Positions 5,805-13,629 of a DNA stretch of 19,675 nt are shown in pieces; position 1 is the stretch's first letter; the number at the start of each line of letters is the position of its first letter. Under the pieces are notes generated by a model, which saw only the letters and a program-made list of their open reading frames with translations, had not been told where the DNA came from and did not search any database. The position numbers and the translations under genes were made by a program. This stretch comes from Bog-473 sp963840245 (GTDB taxonomy: Bacteria; Actinomycetota; Acidimicrobiia; Acidimicrobiales; RAAP-2): contig CAWIYI010000012.1 in NCBI GenBank assembly GCA_963840245.1, positions 1-19,675 on the forward strand, read 5' to 3'.

Positions 5805-7808
5805 GTGGCGGCGGTCGCCTCCGTCGCCTCGGTGCTCGCCGTGCAACTTCTGTTGTTCCCGATCCCGTTCGGCGTCTGGGTCCAGGGCGCCGTGCTCGGC
5901 CTCCTCGGTTCCCTCATGGCGGTGGGGCTCGGCCTCACCTACCGCCTGAACAAGGTCATCAACTTCGCCCAGGGCGACCTCGGCACGGCGCCCGCCGTCC
6001 TCGCCGTCGGTCTGATCGCCTTCTCCGGCGTCAACTACTTCCTCGGGCTGGCCACCGGCCTGGTGGCGTCCGTCCTCTTGACGGCCACGGTGGAGATCCT
6101 CGTGGTGCGCCGCTTCCGGCGCTCGCCGCGCCTCATCCTGACCGTTGCCACCATCGGGCTCTCCCAGCTGCTGGTGGTGGTCAGCCTGCTCATCCCCCGC
6201 ATCTGGGGCCAGACGCCCATCGCCAGCGCCACGGTGAACTTCCCGTGGCACTTCGCCTGGCACGTCGGCCCCGTCGTCTTCGACGCCGACGACCTGGTGG
6301 CGGTCATCGTCTCGGTCGGCTGCCTGGCCGCCGTCTCCCTGTGGTTCACCCGCACCGACGTCGGCCTCGCCGTGCAGGCCGTGGGCGACCGCCGCGACCG
6401 GGCTTCCATGCTCGGGATCCCGGTCGGGCGCCTGCAGTCGGTCACCTGGGTGGTCGCCGGAGTCCTCTCCTTCGTCAGCATCTTCTTCCAGGCGGCGATC
6501 CTCGGGCTCCCTCTCGATCCCACCTACGGCCTGACCGCGCTGGTGACCGCCCTGGCGGCGCTGGCCCTGGGCAACTTCACCGAGCTCCCGGTCATCGCCG
6601 CCTCCGCCGTGGCGCTCGGCATCCTGGAGCAGGGGGTGTCCTGGGACGACCCGACCAACCCCGCCCTCGGACTGGCCGTCCTGGCCGGCGTGGTCTTCGC
6701 CGCCATCGTGGTGCGCCAGCTGCTGGCCAACCGCACCGACCGTGAGGTCGAGTCCTCGCTGGCGCTGGCCGGCAGCGTGCGCGACCTCCCGGCGTCGCTG
6801 CGCGACCTCACCGAGGTGCGCGTGGGGACGCCGGTGGCGGCGCTGGTGGCGTTCGCCGCAGCCTGCACGCTGCCCCTCTGGATGGGCCCGGGTGAGCTCA
6901 TCCGCGGCTCGGAGCTCGTCGTGCTGGCGATCGTGGGGTGCTCCGTCGTCGTCCTCACGGGATGGTCCGGCCAGGTCAGCCTGGGCCAGATGTCCTTTGC
7001 CGCCGTGGGCGCCACCGTGGGTGCCGTCGCGCTGCTCGACTGGCACTGGGACCTGAGCCTCGCCCTGTTGCTGGCCGGCGCGGCCGCCGCGCTCGTGGCC
7101 GTGGTGGTCGGCATCCCCACACTGCGCCTCGACGGGATGTTCGCCGCCGTGACGACGCTGGCCTTCAGCCTCGCGGCCTCCGGCTACCTGCTCGTGCGCG
7201 AAGAGTTCTCCTGGATCCCCCAGGGCCAGCTCGGGACCCCCTACCTCTTCGGCCTCTCCCTGACCTCGCAGTCGTCGGTGTTCGAGCTGTGCCTGGGCGT
7301 CCTGATCCTCGTGCTCCTCGCGCTGCACGGCCTGCGCCACAGCCGCACCGGCCGCGTGCTGCGCGCCCTGCCCGCCAACCAGCGCGCCGCTTCCGGCTTC
7401 GGCGTCCGCGTCGTGTGGGCGAAACTGACCGCGTTCGCCCTGTCCGGCTTCATCGCCGGGTTGGCCGGCTGCCTCCTCCTGGTGGTGAGCCAGCAGTACC
7501 AGGAGACGTCCTTCCTGGTGCCCGTCAGCCTGGTCGTCTTCACCTCGACAGCCGTCGGTGGACTGGGGTCCGCCTTCGGCGCCATCCTCGGCGCCGCCAT
7601 CGTGGAGGGCAGCACCATCTACCTGCCGCCGAGCTGGCAGCTCTTCCCCTCCGCGCTCGGGGTGCTCCTCGTCCTCATCCTCTTTCCCCGCGGGCTGGCC
7701 GGCCTCTGCTACGACCTGCGCGACTGGGCTCTCGAGAGCTTGGCCCGGCGCCACGCGGCCGCCACCCCCGGCCTCCCCGGCCCGGTCGAAGGGGCGCTGG
7801 CGCCATGA
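5805..7808 (+). CDS. LivH-LivM fused branched-chain amino acid-type ABC permease
   Basis: Both membrane subunits of a HAAT-family (branched-chain amino acid/amide) importer are joined in one 667-residue chain. Residues 1 to about 300 are LivH-like, with the diagnostic INFAQGD at 52-58. Residues about 345-645 are LivM-like, with GWSGQVSLGQ at 386-395. Each half has the expected eight or so hydrophobic segments, and a charged linker (about 305-345) lies between them. Start choice is uncertain. The first standard codon is the GTG at 5805, but it falls inside the first hydrophobic helix and has no ribosome site. A CTG at 5763, about ten bases after AGAAGG, would add 14 residues including the basic stretch QLRTPRR that would orient that helix. 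The stop overlaps the next start as ATGA. The substrate is unknown; HAAT systems also import urea, amides and aromatic acids. Confidence 0.9.
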   Translation: MAAVASVASVLAVQLLLFPIPFGVWVQGAVLGLLGSLMAVGLGLTYRLNKVINFAQGDLGTAPAVLAVGLIAFSGVNYFLGLATGLVASVLLTATVEILVVRRFRRSPRLILTVATIGLSQLLVVVSLLIPRIWGQTPIASATVNFPWHFAWHVGPVVFDADDLVAVIVSVGCLAAVSLWFTRTDVGLAVQAVGDRRDRASMLGIPVGRLQSVTWVVAGVLSFVSIFFQAAILGLPLDPTYGLTALVTALAALALGNFTELPVIAASAVALGILEQGVSWDDPTNPALGLAVLAGVVFAAIVVRQLLANRTDREVESSLALAGSVRDLPASLRDLTEVRVGTPVAALVAFAAACTLPLWMGPGELIRGSELVVLAIVGCSVVVLTGWSGQVSLGQMSFAAVGATVGAVALLDWHWDLSLALLLAGAAAALVAVVVGIPTLRLDGMFAAVTTLAFSLAASGYLLVREEFSWIPQGQLGTPYLFGLSLTSQSSVFELCLGVLILVLLALHGLRHSRTGRVLRALPANQRAASGFGVRVVWAKLTAFALSGFIAGLAGCLLLVVSQQYQETSFLVPVSLVVFTSTAVGGLGSAFGAILGAAIVEGSTIYLPPSWQLFPSALGVLLVLILFPRGLAGLCYDLRDWALESLARRHAAATPGLPGPVEGALAP

Positions 7809-10783
7809 GCCGCCTGCGCATGCTCGGCGGGGGCGCGTCCCTGTTCCCGCTCGGGGTGCTCTTCGCGATCGAGCTGCTCGACCAGGCCACGCAGAGCGCG
7901 TTCAACGTCCTGACCCCGAACATCCGCGACGCGTTCCATCTCACCAACGCCGGCATCCTGTTGATCGTCGCCATCGCCGGCGCCGCCGCGCTGGGCTGCA
8001 CGCTGCCGATCGCCGTGCTGGCCGACCGCACGAACCGGGTGCGCATCGCCCTCGTCGGCGCGCTCGTCGGCGCCGCGTTCTCCATCGGCCTCGGGACGGC
8101 ACAGACCGTCGTGGTGGCCACGATCATGCTGGTGGGCGTCTCCATGGGGCAGGCCGTGATCTTCCCCACCCACAACTCCCTGCTGGCCGACTACTACCCC
8201 GTGCCCGCCCGGCCCCGTGTGTACTCGGCCCACCGCTCGGGCATCAGCATCGGCGCCATCATCGGCGTCCTCCTCGGCGCCGGGCTGGCCGCCGCCTTCA
8301 CCTGGCGCGCCCCCTTCTTCTTCTTCGCCGTGCCGATCGTGATCGTGGTGATCGTCGGGCTGCGCCTGCGCGAGCCACCCCGGGGCCGCCACGAGCAGCT
8401 CGAGCTGGGCGAGCAGATGCTGGCCTCCGAGCGGGGCGAGCCCGCCCTGCTGGCCGACGCCGCCGCGGCGCCCGAAGCCGGGAACACCGCCGTCGCCATC
8501 GACATCCCCGTCGAGGCCGCCCCGTCGCTGGGCGAGGCCTGGCGGACGGTCTGGAAGATCGGCGTGCTGCGCCGCATCTTCATCGCGCTGCCCTTCCTGG
8601 CCGCGGCCATCGCGGGCTTCACGTCGCTGGCTTCGCTGCAGTACCAGGAGACGTTCCACCTCGATGCAGTCGAGCGCGCCTACCTCATCGCGCCGATCCA
8701 GGTCTTCGACCTCCTGGGCCTCGCCGTCGGGGCGGTGATCGCCACCCGGCTGGCCCGGCGCGGCATCGGCCTCGTCTTCCGCATGTTGGCGGTGGCCTCC
8801 CTCGTCGCGGCCGGGTTCGCCGTCCTCTTCGCGCTGGCCCCCAACGTCCCGTTGGCCTTCATCGGCAACGCCGGCATCGACGCCTCGCTGGCCATCGTGG
8901 GTCCCGGGGTCCTGGCCTCGCTCTCGCTGGCCATCCCCTCCCGGGTGCGCTCGGTCGGCTTCTCCATCGGCGCGCTCTTCGTCCTCCCGGGCTTCCTGGT
9001 GCTCCCGATCGTGGGCGCGCTGGGCGACGCCGTGGGCTTCCGTTACGGCCTCCTCATCCTCGTGCCGATCTTCGCCATCGGCGGCCTCATCGTGGCGAGC
9101 GCCGGGAGCCTCATCGAGCGCGACGTGCGCGATGTCTGGACCTCCATGCGGACCCGGAACCAGATGCTCATGGACCGCCACGCCGGCCGCCTCCCGCTGC
9201 TCGCGGTACGCGAGCTCAACGTGGGCTACGACGGCGTGGCCGTGCTGTCCGACGTCGCCATCGAGATCGGCGAGGGTGAGATCGTCGCCCTGGTCGGCAC
9301 CAACGGCGCCGGCAAGTCGACGCTGCTGCGGGCCATCGGCGGCGTGGTCGAGGCCGATCACGGCGCCATCGTCTTCGACGGGCGTGACATCACCCACCGG
9401 CCTCCCGACGAGATCGCCCGGCTCGGCATCGCGCAGGTGCCCGGCGGCGAGGGGATCTTCCCGAACCTGCGCGTCGAGGACAACCTGCGCGTGGCCGCCT
9501 GGCAGGGCCGCCGGCGTGGCGAGCACGACGCCGACATGATCGACGAGGCCCTCACCGCCTTCCCCACCCTGGCCTCGCGGCGCGACGAGCGCGCCGCCAA
9601 CCTCTCGGGCGGCCAGCAGCAGATGCTGGCGCTGGCCATGGCCACCATCACCCGCCCCAAGCTGTTCCTCATCGACGAGCTCTCGCTCGGCCTCTCCCCC
9701 ATTGTCGTGGAGCAACTCCTCGGCGCCATCGAGTCGATGCGCCAGGCCGGCACGGCCATCCTGCTGGTCGAGCAGTCGATGAACGTGGCCGTGGCGGTGG
9801 CCGACCGCGTCTACGTCATGGAGACCGGGGTCGTGCGCTTCTCGGGGACGGCCGACGAGCTGGCCGCCCATCCCGAGCTGCTGTGGTCCATCTACCTCCA
9901 GAAGGCCTCCGACACGCTCGGGGCGCAGGCGGTGACCGCGCCGGCGGCGGGCGCAGGGCGCGCCGAGCTCGAGGTACGCGGGATCTCGCTCCACTTCGGG
10001 GGCAACGCGGCGCTCGACGACGTCTCGCTGCACGCCGACCACGGGGAGATCGTCGGCATCATCGGGCCCAACGGCGCCGGCAAGACGACGCTGTTCGACG
10101 TCGTCTCGGGATTCCTCCGGCCCGATGCGGGCAGAGTGGAACTGGCCGGCGTCGACGTGACCGACCGCACGGCGTCGGCCCGGGCCCGCCTCGGACTGGG
10201 CCGCTCGTTCCAGGACTCCCGCCTGTTCGCCGGCCTGACCGTGCGCGACGCCCTGGCCGTCTCTCTGGAGCGCTTCACCGACGTCAGCGACCCCTTCAAC
10301 GCGATCTTGCGCCTGCCGCTCCAGGTGCGCACCGAGGCCGCCGTGATGGAGCGGGTGGCGGAGCTGCTCGACCTCTTCGGCCTCGACCGCTACGCCGACA
10401 ACCTGGTGAGCGAGCTTTCGACCGGCTCCCGCCGCCTCGTCGACCTGGCCGCCGTGGTGGCCCACCAACCCTCCGTCGTCCTCCTCGACGAACCCTCCTC
10501 GGGCGTGGCCCAGCGCGAGGTGGAGGCCATGGTCGGCCTCCTCCGCAACGTGCGGGACCGGCTCGACGCCACCATGCTCGTCGTCGAGCACGACATCGCC
10601 TTCATCGCCGAGCTCGCCGACCGCCTGGTGGCCATGGACCGCGGCGCCGTGCTCGCCGTCGGGACGCCCCGCGACGTGCTCGAGTCACCCCTGGTCGGTG
10701 AGGCCTTCCTCGGCTCCGATCCGCTCGCCCTGTCGCGCTCGGGCGCCGCCGGGACGACGACGACCACGGAGGGGCGGCCGTGA
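7805..10783 (+). CDS. MFS transporter-LivF-LivG triple fusion
   Basis: Three proteins are joined in 992 residues. Residues 1 to about 445 are a 12-helix major facilitator carrier with a motif A-like VLADRTNRVR after helix 2 and a central cytoplasmic loop rich in Glu/Ala. Residues about 465-705 are a LivF-type ATPase: Walker A GTNGAGKST (498-506), the LivF-like QVPGGEGIFPNL, signature LSGGQQQ from 600, Walker B LFLIDE (620-625). Residues about 720-990 are a LivG-type ATPase: Walker A GPNGAGKTT (754-762), Q-loop in GRSFQDSRLF, a non-canonical signature LSTGSRR (871-877), Walker B LLDEP (893-897), H-loop VVEHD. The frame is continuous with no stop. ATG 7805 overlaps the LivHM stop (ATGA), and the stop overlaps the binding-protein start (GTGA), so this is one operon. 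Internal Met codons at residues 454 and 456 could allow separate ATPase synthesis. How the carrier and the ABC importer cooperate is unknown. Confidence 0.92.
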   Translation: MSRLRMLGGGASLFPLGVLFAIELLDQATQSAFNVLTPNIRDAFHLTNAGILLIVAIAGAAALGCTLPIAVLADRTNRVRIALVGALVGAAFSIGLGTAQTVVVATIMLVGVSMGQAVIFPTHNSLLADYYPVPARPRVYSAHRSGISIGAIIGVLLGAGLAAAFTWRAPFFFFAVPIVIVVIVGLRLREPPRGRHEQLELGEQMLASERGEPALLADAAAAPEAGNTAVAIDIPVEAAPSLGEAWRTVWKIGVLRRIFIALPFLAAAIAGFTSLASLQYQETFHLDAVERAYLIAPIQVFDLLGLAVGAVIATRLARRGIGLVFRMLAVASLVAAGFAVLFALAPNVPLAFIGNAGIDASLAIVGPGVLASLSLAIPSRVRSVGFSIGALFVLPGFLVLPIVGALGDAVGFRYGLLILVPIFAIGGLIVASAGSLIERDVRDVWTSMRTRNQMLMDRHAGRLPLLAVRELNVGYDGVAVLSDVAIEIGEGEIVALVGTNGAGKSTLLRAIGGVVEADHGAIVFDGRDITHRPPDEIARLGIAQVPGGEGIFPNLRVEDNLRVAAWQGRRRGEHDADMIDEALTAFPTLASRRDERAANLSGGQQQMLALAMATITRPKLFLIDELSLGLSPIVVEQLLGAIESMRQAGTAILLVEQSMNVAVAVADRVYVMETGVVRFSGTADELAAHPELLWSIYLQKASDTLGAQAVTAPAAGAGRAELEVRGISLHFGGNAALDDVSLHADHGEIVGIIGPNGAGKTTLFDVVSGFLRPDAGRVELAGVDVTDRTASARARLGLGRSFQDSRLFAGLTVRDALAVSLERFTDVSDPFNAILRLPLQVRTEAAVMERVAELLDLFGLDRYADNLVSELSTGSRRLVDLAAVVAHQPSVVLLDEPSSGVAQREVEAMVGLLRNVRDRLDATMLVVEHDIAFIAELADRLVAMDRGAVLAVGTPRDVLESPLVGEAFLGSDPLALSRSGAAGTTTTTEGRP

Positions 10784-12528
10784 GCGACGCCGAGCCGGAT
10801 CCGCAACGCACCGGGCGGCCCTGGCCGCGGGTGAGCCTGCTGCGGCGCGCCGGACCCGTCGTGCTCATCGCCGCCGCGCTGGTGGCGGCCGGCGTCTCGG
10901 CCACCGTGCACGAGAAGGGCACCACCTCGGCCGCGCCCCCGAGCTCGGGCGACGGGCAGCAGATCGCGCACTCGACCGTGCCGCTGACCTATGCCGCCGC
11001 CGCCAAGATCGGGAAAACAGCGGCCTACAACTGGGGCGCCGAGTGCGATCCCCACACGGGCCGGCTGAAGATCCCGACGGCCTACGCACCGCCGTGCGTG
11101 CCCGTCCCCGCCACCGGCGCCACCAACGGCGGCGCCACCTCGAGCGGCGTGACGGCCGACGCCGTCAACCTCGTCTACTACCAGGCCGAGCCGGGCGGGC
11201 TCGCCTCGGCCATCTCCGCCGCGGCCGGCACCCCGGCGCAGGCGCTGGCCACCATTCAGTCCTACGTGGCGATGTTCAACCACGTCTACGAGACGTACGG
11301 CCGCCACGTGAACCTCATCGTCTTCAACGCCAGCGGCGCGGCGACCGACCCCGTGGCCGCCCACGCCGACGCCGTGACCGTGGCCCAGCAGGACCACGCG
11401 TTCGCCTCCATCGGCGGTCCGGCGCAGACGTCGGCCTACCAGGACGAGTTGGCCCGCCTGCACGTGCTGTGCATGGGGTGCGGCGACTCCTCGACCAACG
11501 GCGAGATACAGAAGAACGCGCCCTACCAATGGGCCAACCTGCCCACGGCCGACACCTCGCTCTACGAGACGATCGGCTACGTCCTGGCCAAGCTGAACGG
11601 CAAGGACGCCATCTGGGCCGGCGAGCCGGCCTTCCACACGAAGGAGCGCTCCTTCTACGTGGTCAGCGAGACGATGGAGCCGCCCTCTCCCGGCTATGCC
11701 GAGCTGACGGCGTCGCTGACCGAGAAGCTGCGGGCGGGCCACGCCAACATGGCCTCGGAGACCTCGCTCTCCTACACCCTCGACCTCACCACGCTGCCCA
11801 CGCAGGCGGCGACGATCGCCGAGAAGCTCAAGGCGTCCGGCGCCACGAGCGTGATCTTCGCCGGCGATCCCATCATGCCGATCTACCTCACCAAGGCCGC
11901 GGCCGGCATCGGCTACTTCCCCGAATGGATCATCACGGGCATCGTCCTGACCGACACCGCCGCCCTCGGGCGGTACTACGACCAGAGCGAGTGGGCGCAC
12001 GCGTTCGGAGTGACCAGTCTCGGTGTGCCGGTGCCCGTCGCAGCCGGGGACGCCAACCGCCTCTACCGCTGGTGGTACGGGCCCAACACCTCACCGGCCT
12101 CCTTGGCGGCGCCGGCGCTCATCCCCCCGGTCCAACAGTTCTTCACCGGGGTGCAGCTGGCCGGGTCCGATCTCACGCCGGACACCTTCGCCACCGGGCT
12201 GTTCCGCGCGCCGCCGACCGGCGGTGGCCCCACGACCCCGCTCGAGGCCTACGGCTATCAGGGCGCGGCACCGTTCCCCAGCTACTCGTCACCCGCCGAC
12301 TACACCTACTTGTGGTACGACGCCACCGCCAAGGGGCCCGACGAGGAGGGCACCAACGGCACCGGGCTGATGCGCTACGTCAACGGCGGCGCCCGCTACA
12401 AGTCGGGCACGGTGCCGGCCGGGCCGGTGCCGATGTTCACGGCGGCGGGCTCGGTCACCACCTACACGTCCCCGCCCGACCGGCCGCCCTCCTACCCGGC
12501 CTGGCCCGGATCACCGGCCGCCGGGTGA
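10780..12528 (+). CDS. LivK-like extracytoplasmic substrate-binding protein
   Basis: This is the ligand-binding subunit for the Liv-type importer encoded just upstream, of the type 1 periplasmic-binding (Peripla_BP_6) fold. The 582-residue product is longer than classical LivK (about 370). A cytoplasmic basic N-terminus is followed by one hydrophobic helix at about residues 27-43 (VVLIAAALVAAGVSATV). No lipobox cysteine follows, so it is more likely membrane-anchored by this helix, or released by signal peptidase, than a lipoprotein. The binding region begins near residue 125 (VNLVYYQAEPGG) and includes FASIGGPAQTSAYQDEL, the usual hinge-proximal segment, and ATSVIFAGDP. The C-terminus is proline-rich. 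The GTG start overlaps the upstream stop (GTGA) and follows GGAGGGG at 10768-10774. It is the only free-standing Liv component of this operon. Confidence 0.88.
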   Translation: MSDAEPDPQRTGRPWPRVSLLRRAGPVVLIAAALVAAGVSATVHEKGTTSAAPPSSGDGQQIAHSTVPLTYAAAAKIGKTAAYNWGAECDPHTGRLKIPTAYAPPCVPVPATGATNGGATSSGVTADAVNLVYYQAEPGGLASAISAAAGTPAQALATIQSYVAMFNHVYETYGRHVNLIVFNASGAATDPVAAHADAVTVAQQDHAFASIGGPAQTSAYQDELARLHVLCMGCGDSSTNGEIQKNAPYQWANLPTADTSLYETIGYVLAKLNGKDAIWAGEPAFHTKERSFYVVSETMEPPSPGYAELTASLTEKLRAGHANMASETSLSYTLDLTTLPTQAATIAEKLKASGATSVIFAGDPIMPIYLTKAAAGIGYFPEWIITGIVLTDTAALGRYYDQSEWAHAFGVTSLGVPVPVAAGDANRLYRWWYGPNTSPASLAAPALIPPVQQFFTGVQLAGSDLTPDTFATGLFRAPPTGGGPTTPLEAYGYQGAAPFPSYSSPADYTYLWYDATAKGPDEEGTNGTGLMRYVNGGARYKSGTVPAGPVPMFTAAGSVTTYTSPPDRPPSYPAWPGSPAAG

Positions 12529-12539
12529 CCATGGTCACC
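12524..12539. repeat. 16-bp perfect palindrome at the binding-protein stop
   Basis: GGTGACCATGGTCACC is its own reverse complement and contains the stop codon of the binding-protein gene at 12526-12528. It could be an operator for a dimeric regulator or one arm of a transcript fold. Its right arm CACC (12536-12539) is also used by the hairpin that follows, so the two structures are mutually exclusive. Confidence 0.6.
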
Positions 12540-12566
12540 GTGGCGGCGTTCCTTCGCCGCCTGGTG
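12536..12566 (+). terminator. Strong hairpin after the Liv operon, no U-tract
   Basis: GGCGGCG (12542-12548), a six-base loop TTCCTT, and CGCCGCC (12555-12561) form a seven-pair GC stem. Outer CACC (12536-12539) and GGTG (12563-12566) extend it by four pairs across a small internal loop. It begins eight bases after the last Liv-operon stop. No run of T follows, as is common for actinobacterial terminators, so termination or 3'-end protection is inferred from position and stability only. Confidence 0.45.
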
Positions 12567-12598
12567 CTAACCCCAGCTCCGGACGCCCGGTAGCGGCA

Positions 12599-12632
12599 TT
12601 CCCAGCGTGGCGGCGAAGCCTCATGCTGGGAA
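12599..12632 (+). promoter_or_regulatory. Long hairpin in the leader of the DrrA-like gene
   Basis: TTCCCAGC (12599-12606) and GCTGGGAA (12625-12632) are exact inverted repeats. Pairing continues inward with GTGG/TCAT (two G-U pairs), then a one-base bulge and a GGC-GAA-GCC cap, consuming the whole 34 bases. It ends 47 bases before the ATPase start codon. It may be a regulatory leader element or a second terminator. I see no matching riboswitch class. An upstream CCCCAGC (12571-12577) could compete for the GCTGGG arm. No TAnnnT -10 box was found in 12529-12679. Confidence 0.4.
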
Positions 12633-12679
12633 GCGGGCGGGGGCGCGGAGTGTCCGAGCCCATGAGCGGAAGGAGACCC

Positions 12680-13618
12680 ATGATCGTCACGCACGGGCTG
12701 ACGAAGCGCTACGGAAAGACGCTGGCGGTGGACGACCTGAGCTTCACCGTCACCCCGGGCGTGGTCACCGGCTTCCTGGGCCCGAACGGCTCGGGGAAGT
12801 CGACCACCATGCGCATGGTCCTCGGGCTCGACGTGCCCGACGCCGGCCGCGCCCTCGTCAACGGCTACGCCTACCGCGAGTTGTCGTGGCCGCTGCGCGA
12901 GGTGGGCGCGCTCCTCGACGCCAAGGCCTTCCACCCCGGCCGGAGCGCCCGGAACCACCTGCGCTGGCTGGCCCAGACCAACGACATCCCGGCGGCTCGC
13001 GTCGACGCCGTGCTCGACGTCGTCGGGCTCACGGCGGTGGCCGACCGGCGGGCCGGGAAGTTCTCCCTCGGCATGGGGCAGCGGCTCGGCATCGCCGGCG
13101 CGCTCCTCGGGGACCCCGGCGTGCTGCTCTTCGACGAGCCGGTCAACGGCCTCGATCCTGAGGGCATTCGGTGGGTCCGCCACCTGCTGCGGGACCTGGC
13201 ATCGGAGGGCCGGACGGTGCTCGTCTCGAGCCACCTGATCAACGAGATGGCCCTGACGGCGGAGCGCCTCGTGGTCATCGGCCGCGGGACGCTGATCGCG
13301 GAGACCAGCGTGGACGACTTCGTCGCCCGCCACCAGAGTGACGCGGTGCGCATCGTGACGCCGACACCGCGGCGCTTCGTGGCCGCCCTCTCGCGGGCTG
13401 GGGCCCGTCCGTCCGTCGAGGCCGACGGCGGCATCGTCGCCTCGGGCCTGTCGTCCGCCGACATCGGCGAGCTGGCGGCCGATCAGGAGCTGACCGTCCA
13501 CGAGCTCACGCCGCTGCGCGCGTCCCTCGAAGACGTCTTCATGGAGCTGACCAGCTCGTCCGTCGAGTACCACTCGCACACCCTCGACCAGGCCGCGGCT
13601 GCGCTGCCGACTCGCTGA
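12680..13618 (+). CDS. DrrA-like ABC transporter ATP-binding protein
   Basis: This is the ATPase of an ABC-2 exporter of the drug-resistance (DrrA/CcmA) type; the permease follows 11 bases after the stop. From the ATG at 12680 it has 312 residues, normal for the family. Walker A is GPNGSGKST at 34-42, the signature is the slightly divergent SLGMGQRL usual in this branch, and Walker B is LLFDEPVNGLD. The H-loop lies in LVSSHL. A C-terminal extension (about 210-312) carries a DrrA-type regulatory subdomain ending in SLEDVFMELT. I chose 12680 because GGAG (12672-12675) lies four bases before it and the fold begins at once. ATG 12662 or 12623 would add an unconserved tail. Substrates of such exporters are antibiotics, peptides or lipids; which one is not visible. 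Confidence 0.92.
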   Translation: MIVTHGLTKRYGKTLAVDDLSFTVTPGVVTGFLGPNGSGKSTTMRMVLGLDVPDAGRALVNGYAYRELSWPLREVGALLDAKAFHPGRSARNHLRWLAQTNDIPAARVDAVLDVVGLTAVADRRAGKFSLGMGQRLGIAGALLGDPGVLLFDEPVNGLDPEGIRWVRHLLRDLASEGRTVLVSSHLINEMALTAERLVVIGRGTLIAETSVDDFVARHQSDAVRIVTPTPRRFVAALSRAGARPSVEADGGIVASGLSSADIGELAADQELTVHELTPLRASLEDVFMELTSSSVEYHSHTLDQAAAALPTR

Positions 13619-13629
13619 AAGGACCTCCG

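Noticed and set aside
5661..7754. Long minus-strand open frame (697 codons) opposite the LivHM gene
   Set aside because: It is rich in Gly/Glu/Asp/Gln/His/Arg with no domain, as expected from the antisense of a high-GC gene. The plus strand encodes a clear LivH-LivM permease.
6938..7804. Upstream extension of the MFS-LivF-LivG frame back to 6938
   Set aside because: This part lies over the LivM coding region in another frame and is Arg/Pro-rich. The ATG at 7805, overlapping the previous stop, starts the MFS fold directly.
7709..10591. Minus-strand open frame of 960 codons opposite the MFS-LivF-LivG gene
   Set aside because: It has the same antisense composition artefact and no recognisable domain. 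The plus-strand frame carries Walker A, signature and Walker B motifs twice.
10698..12593. Plus-strand open frame of 631 codons overlapping the binding-protein gene
   Set aside because: It is a +1 frame shadow, Arg/Gly/His-rich; the binding-protein frame has the hydrophobic N-terminus, ribosome site and family segments.
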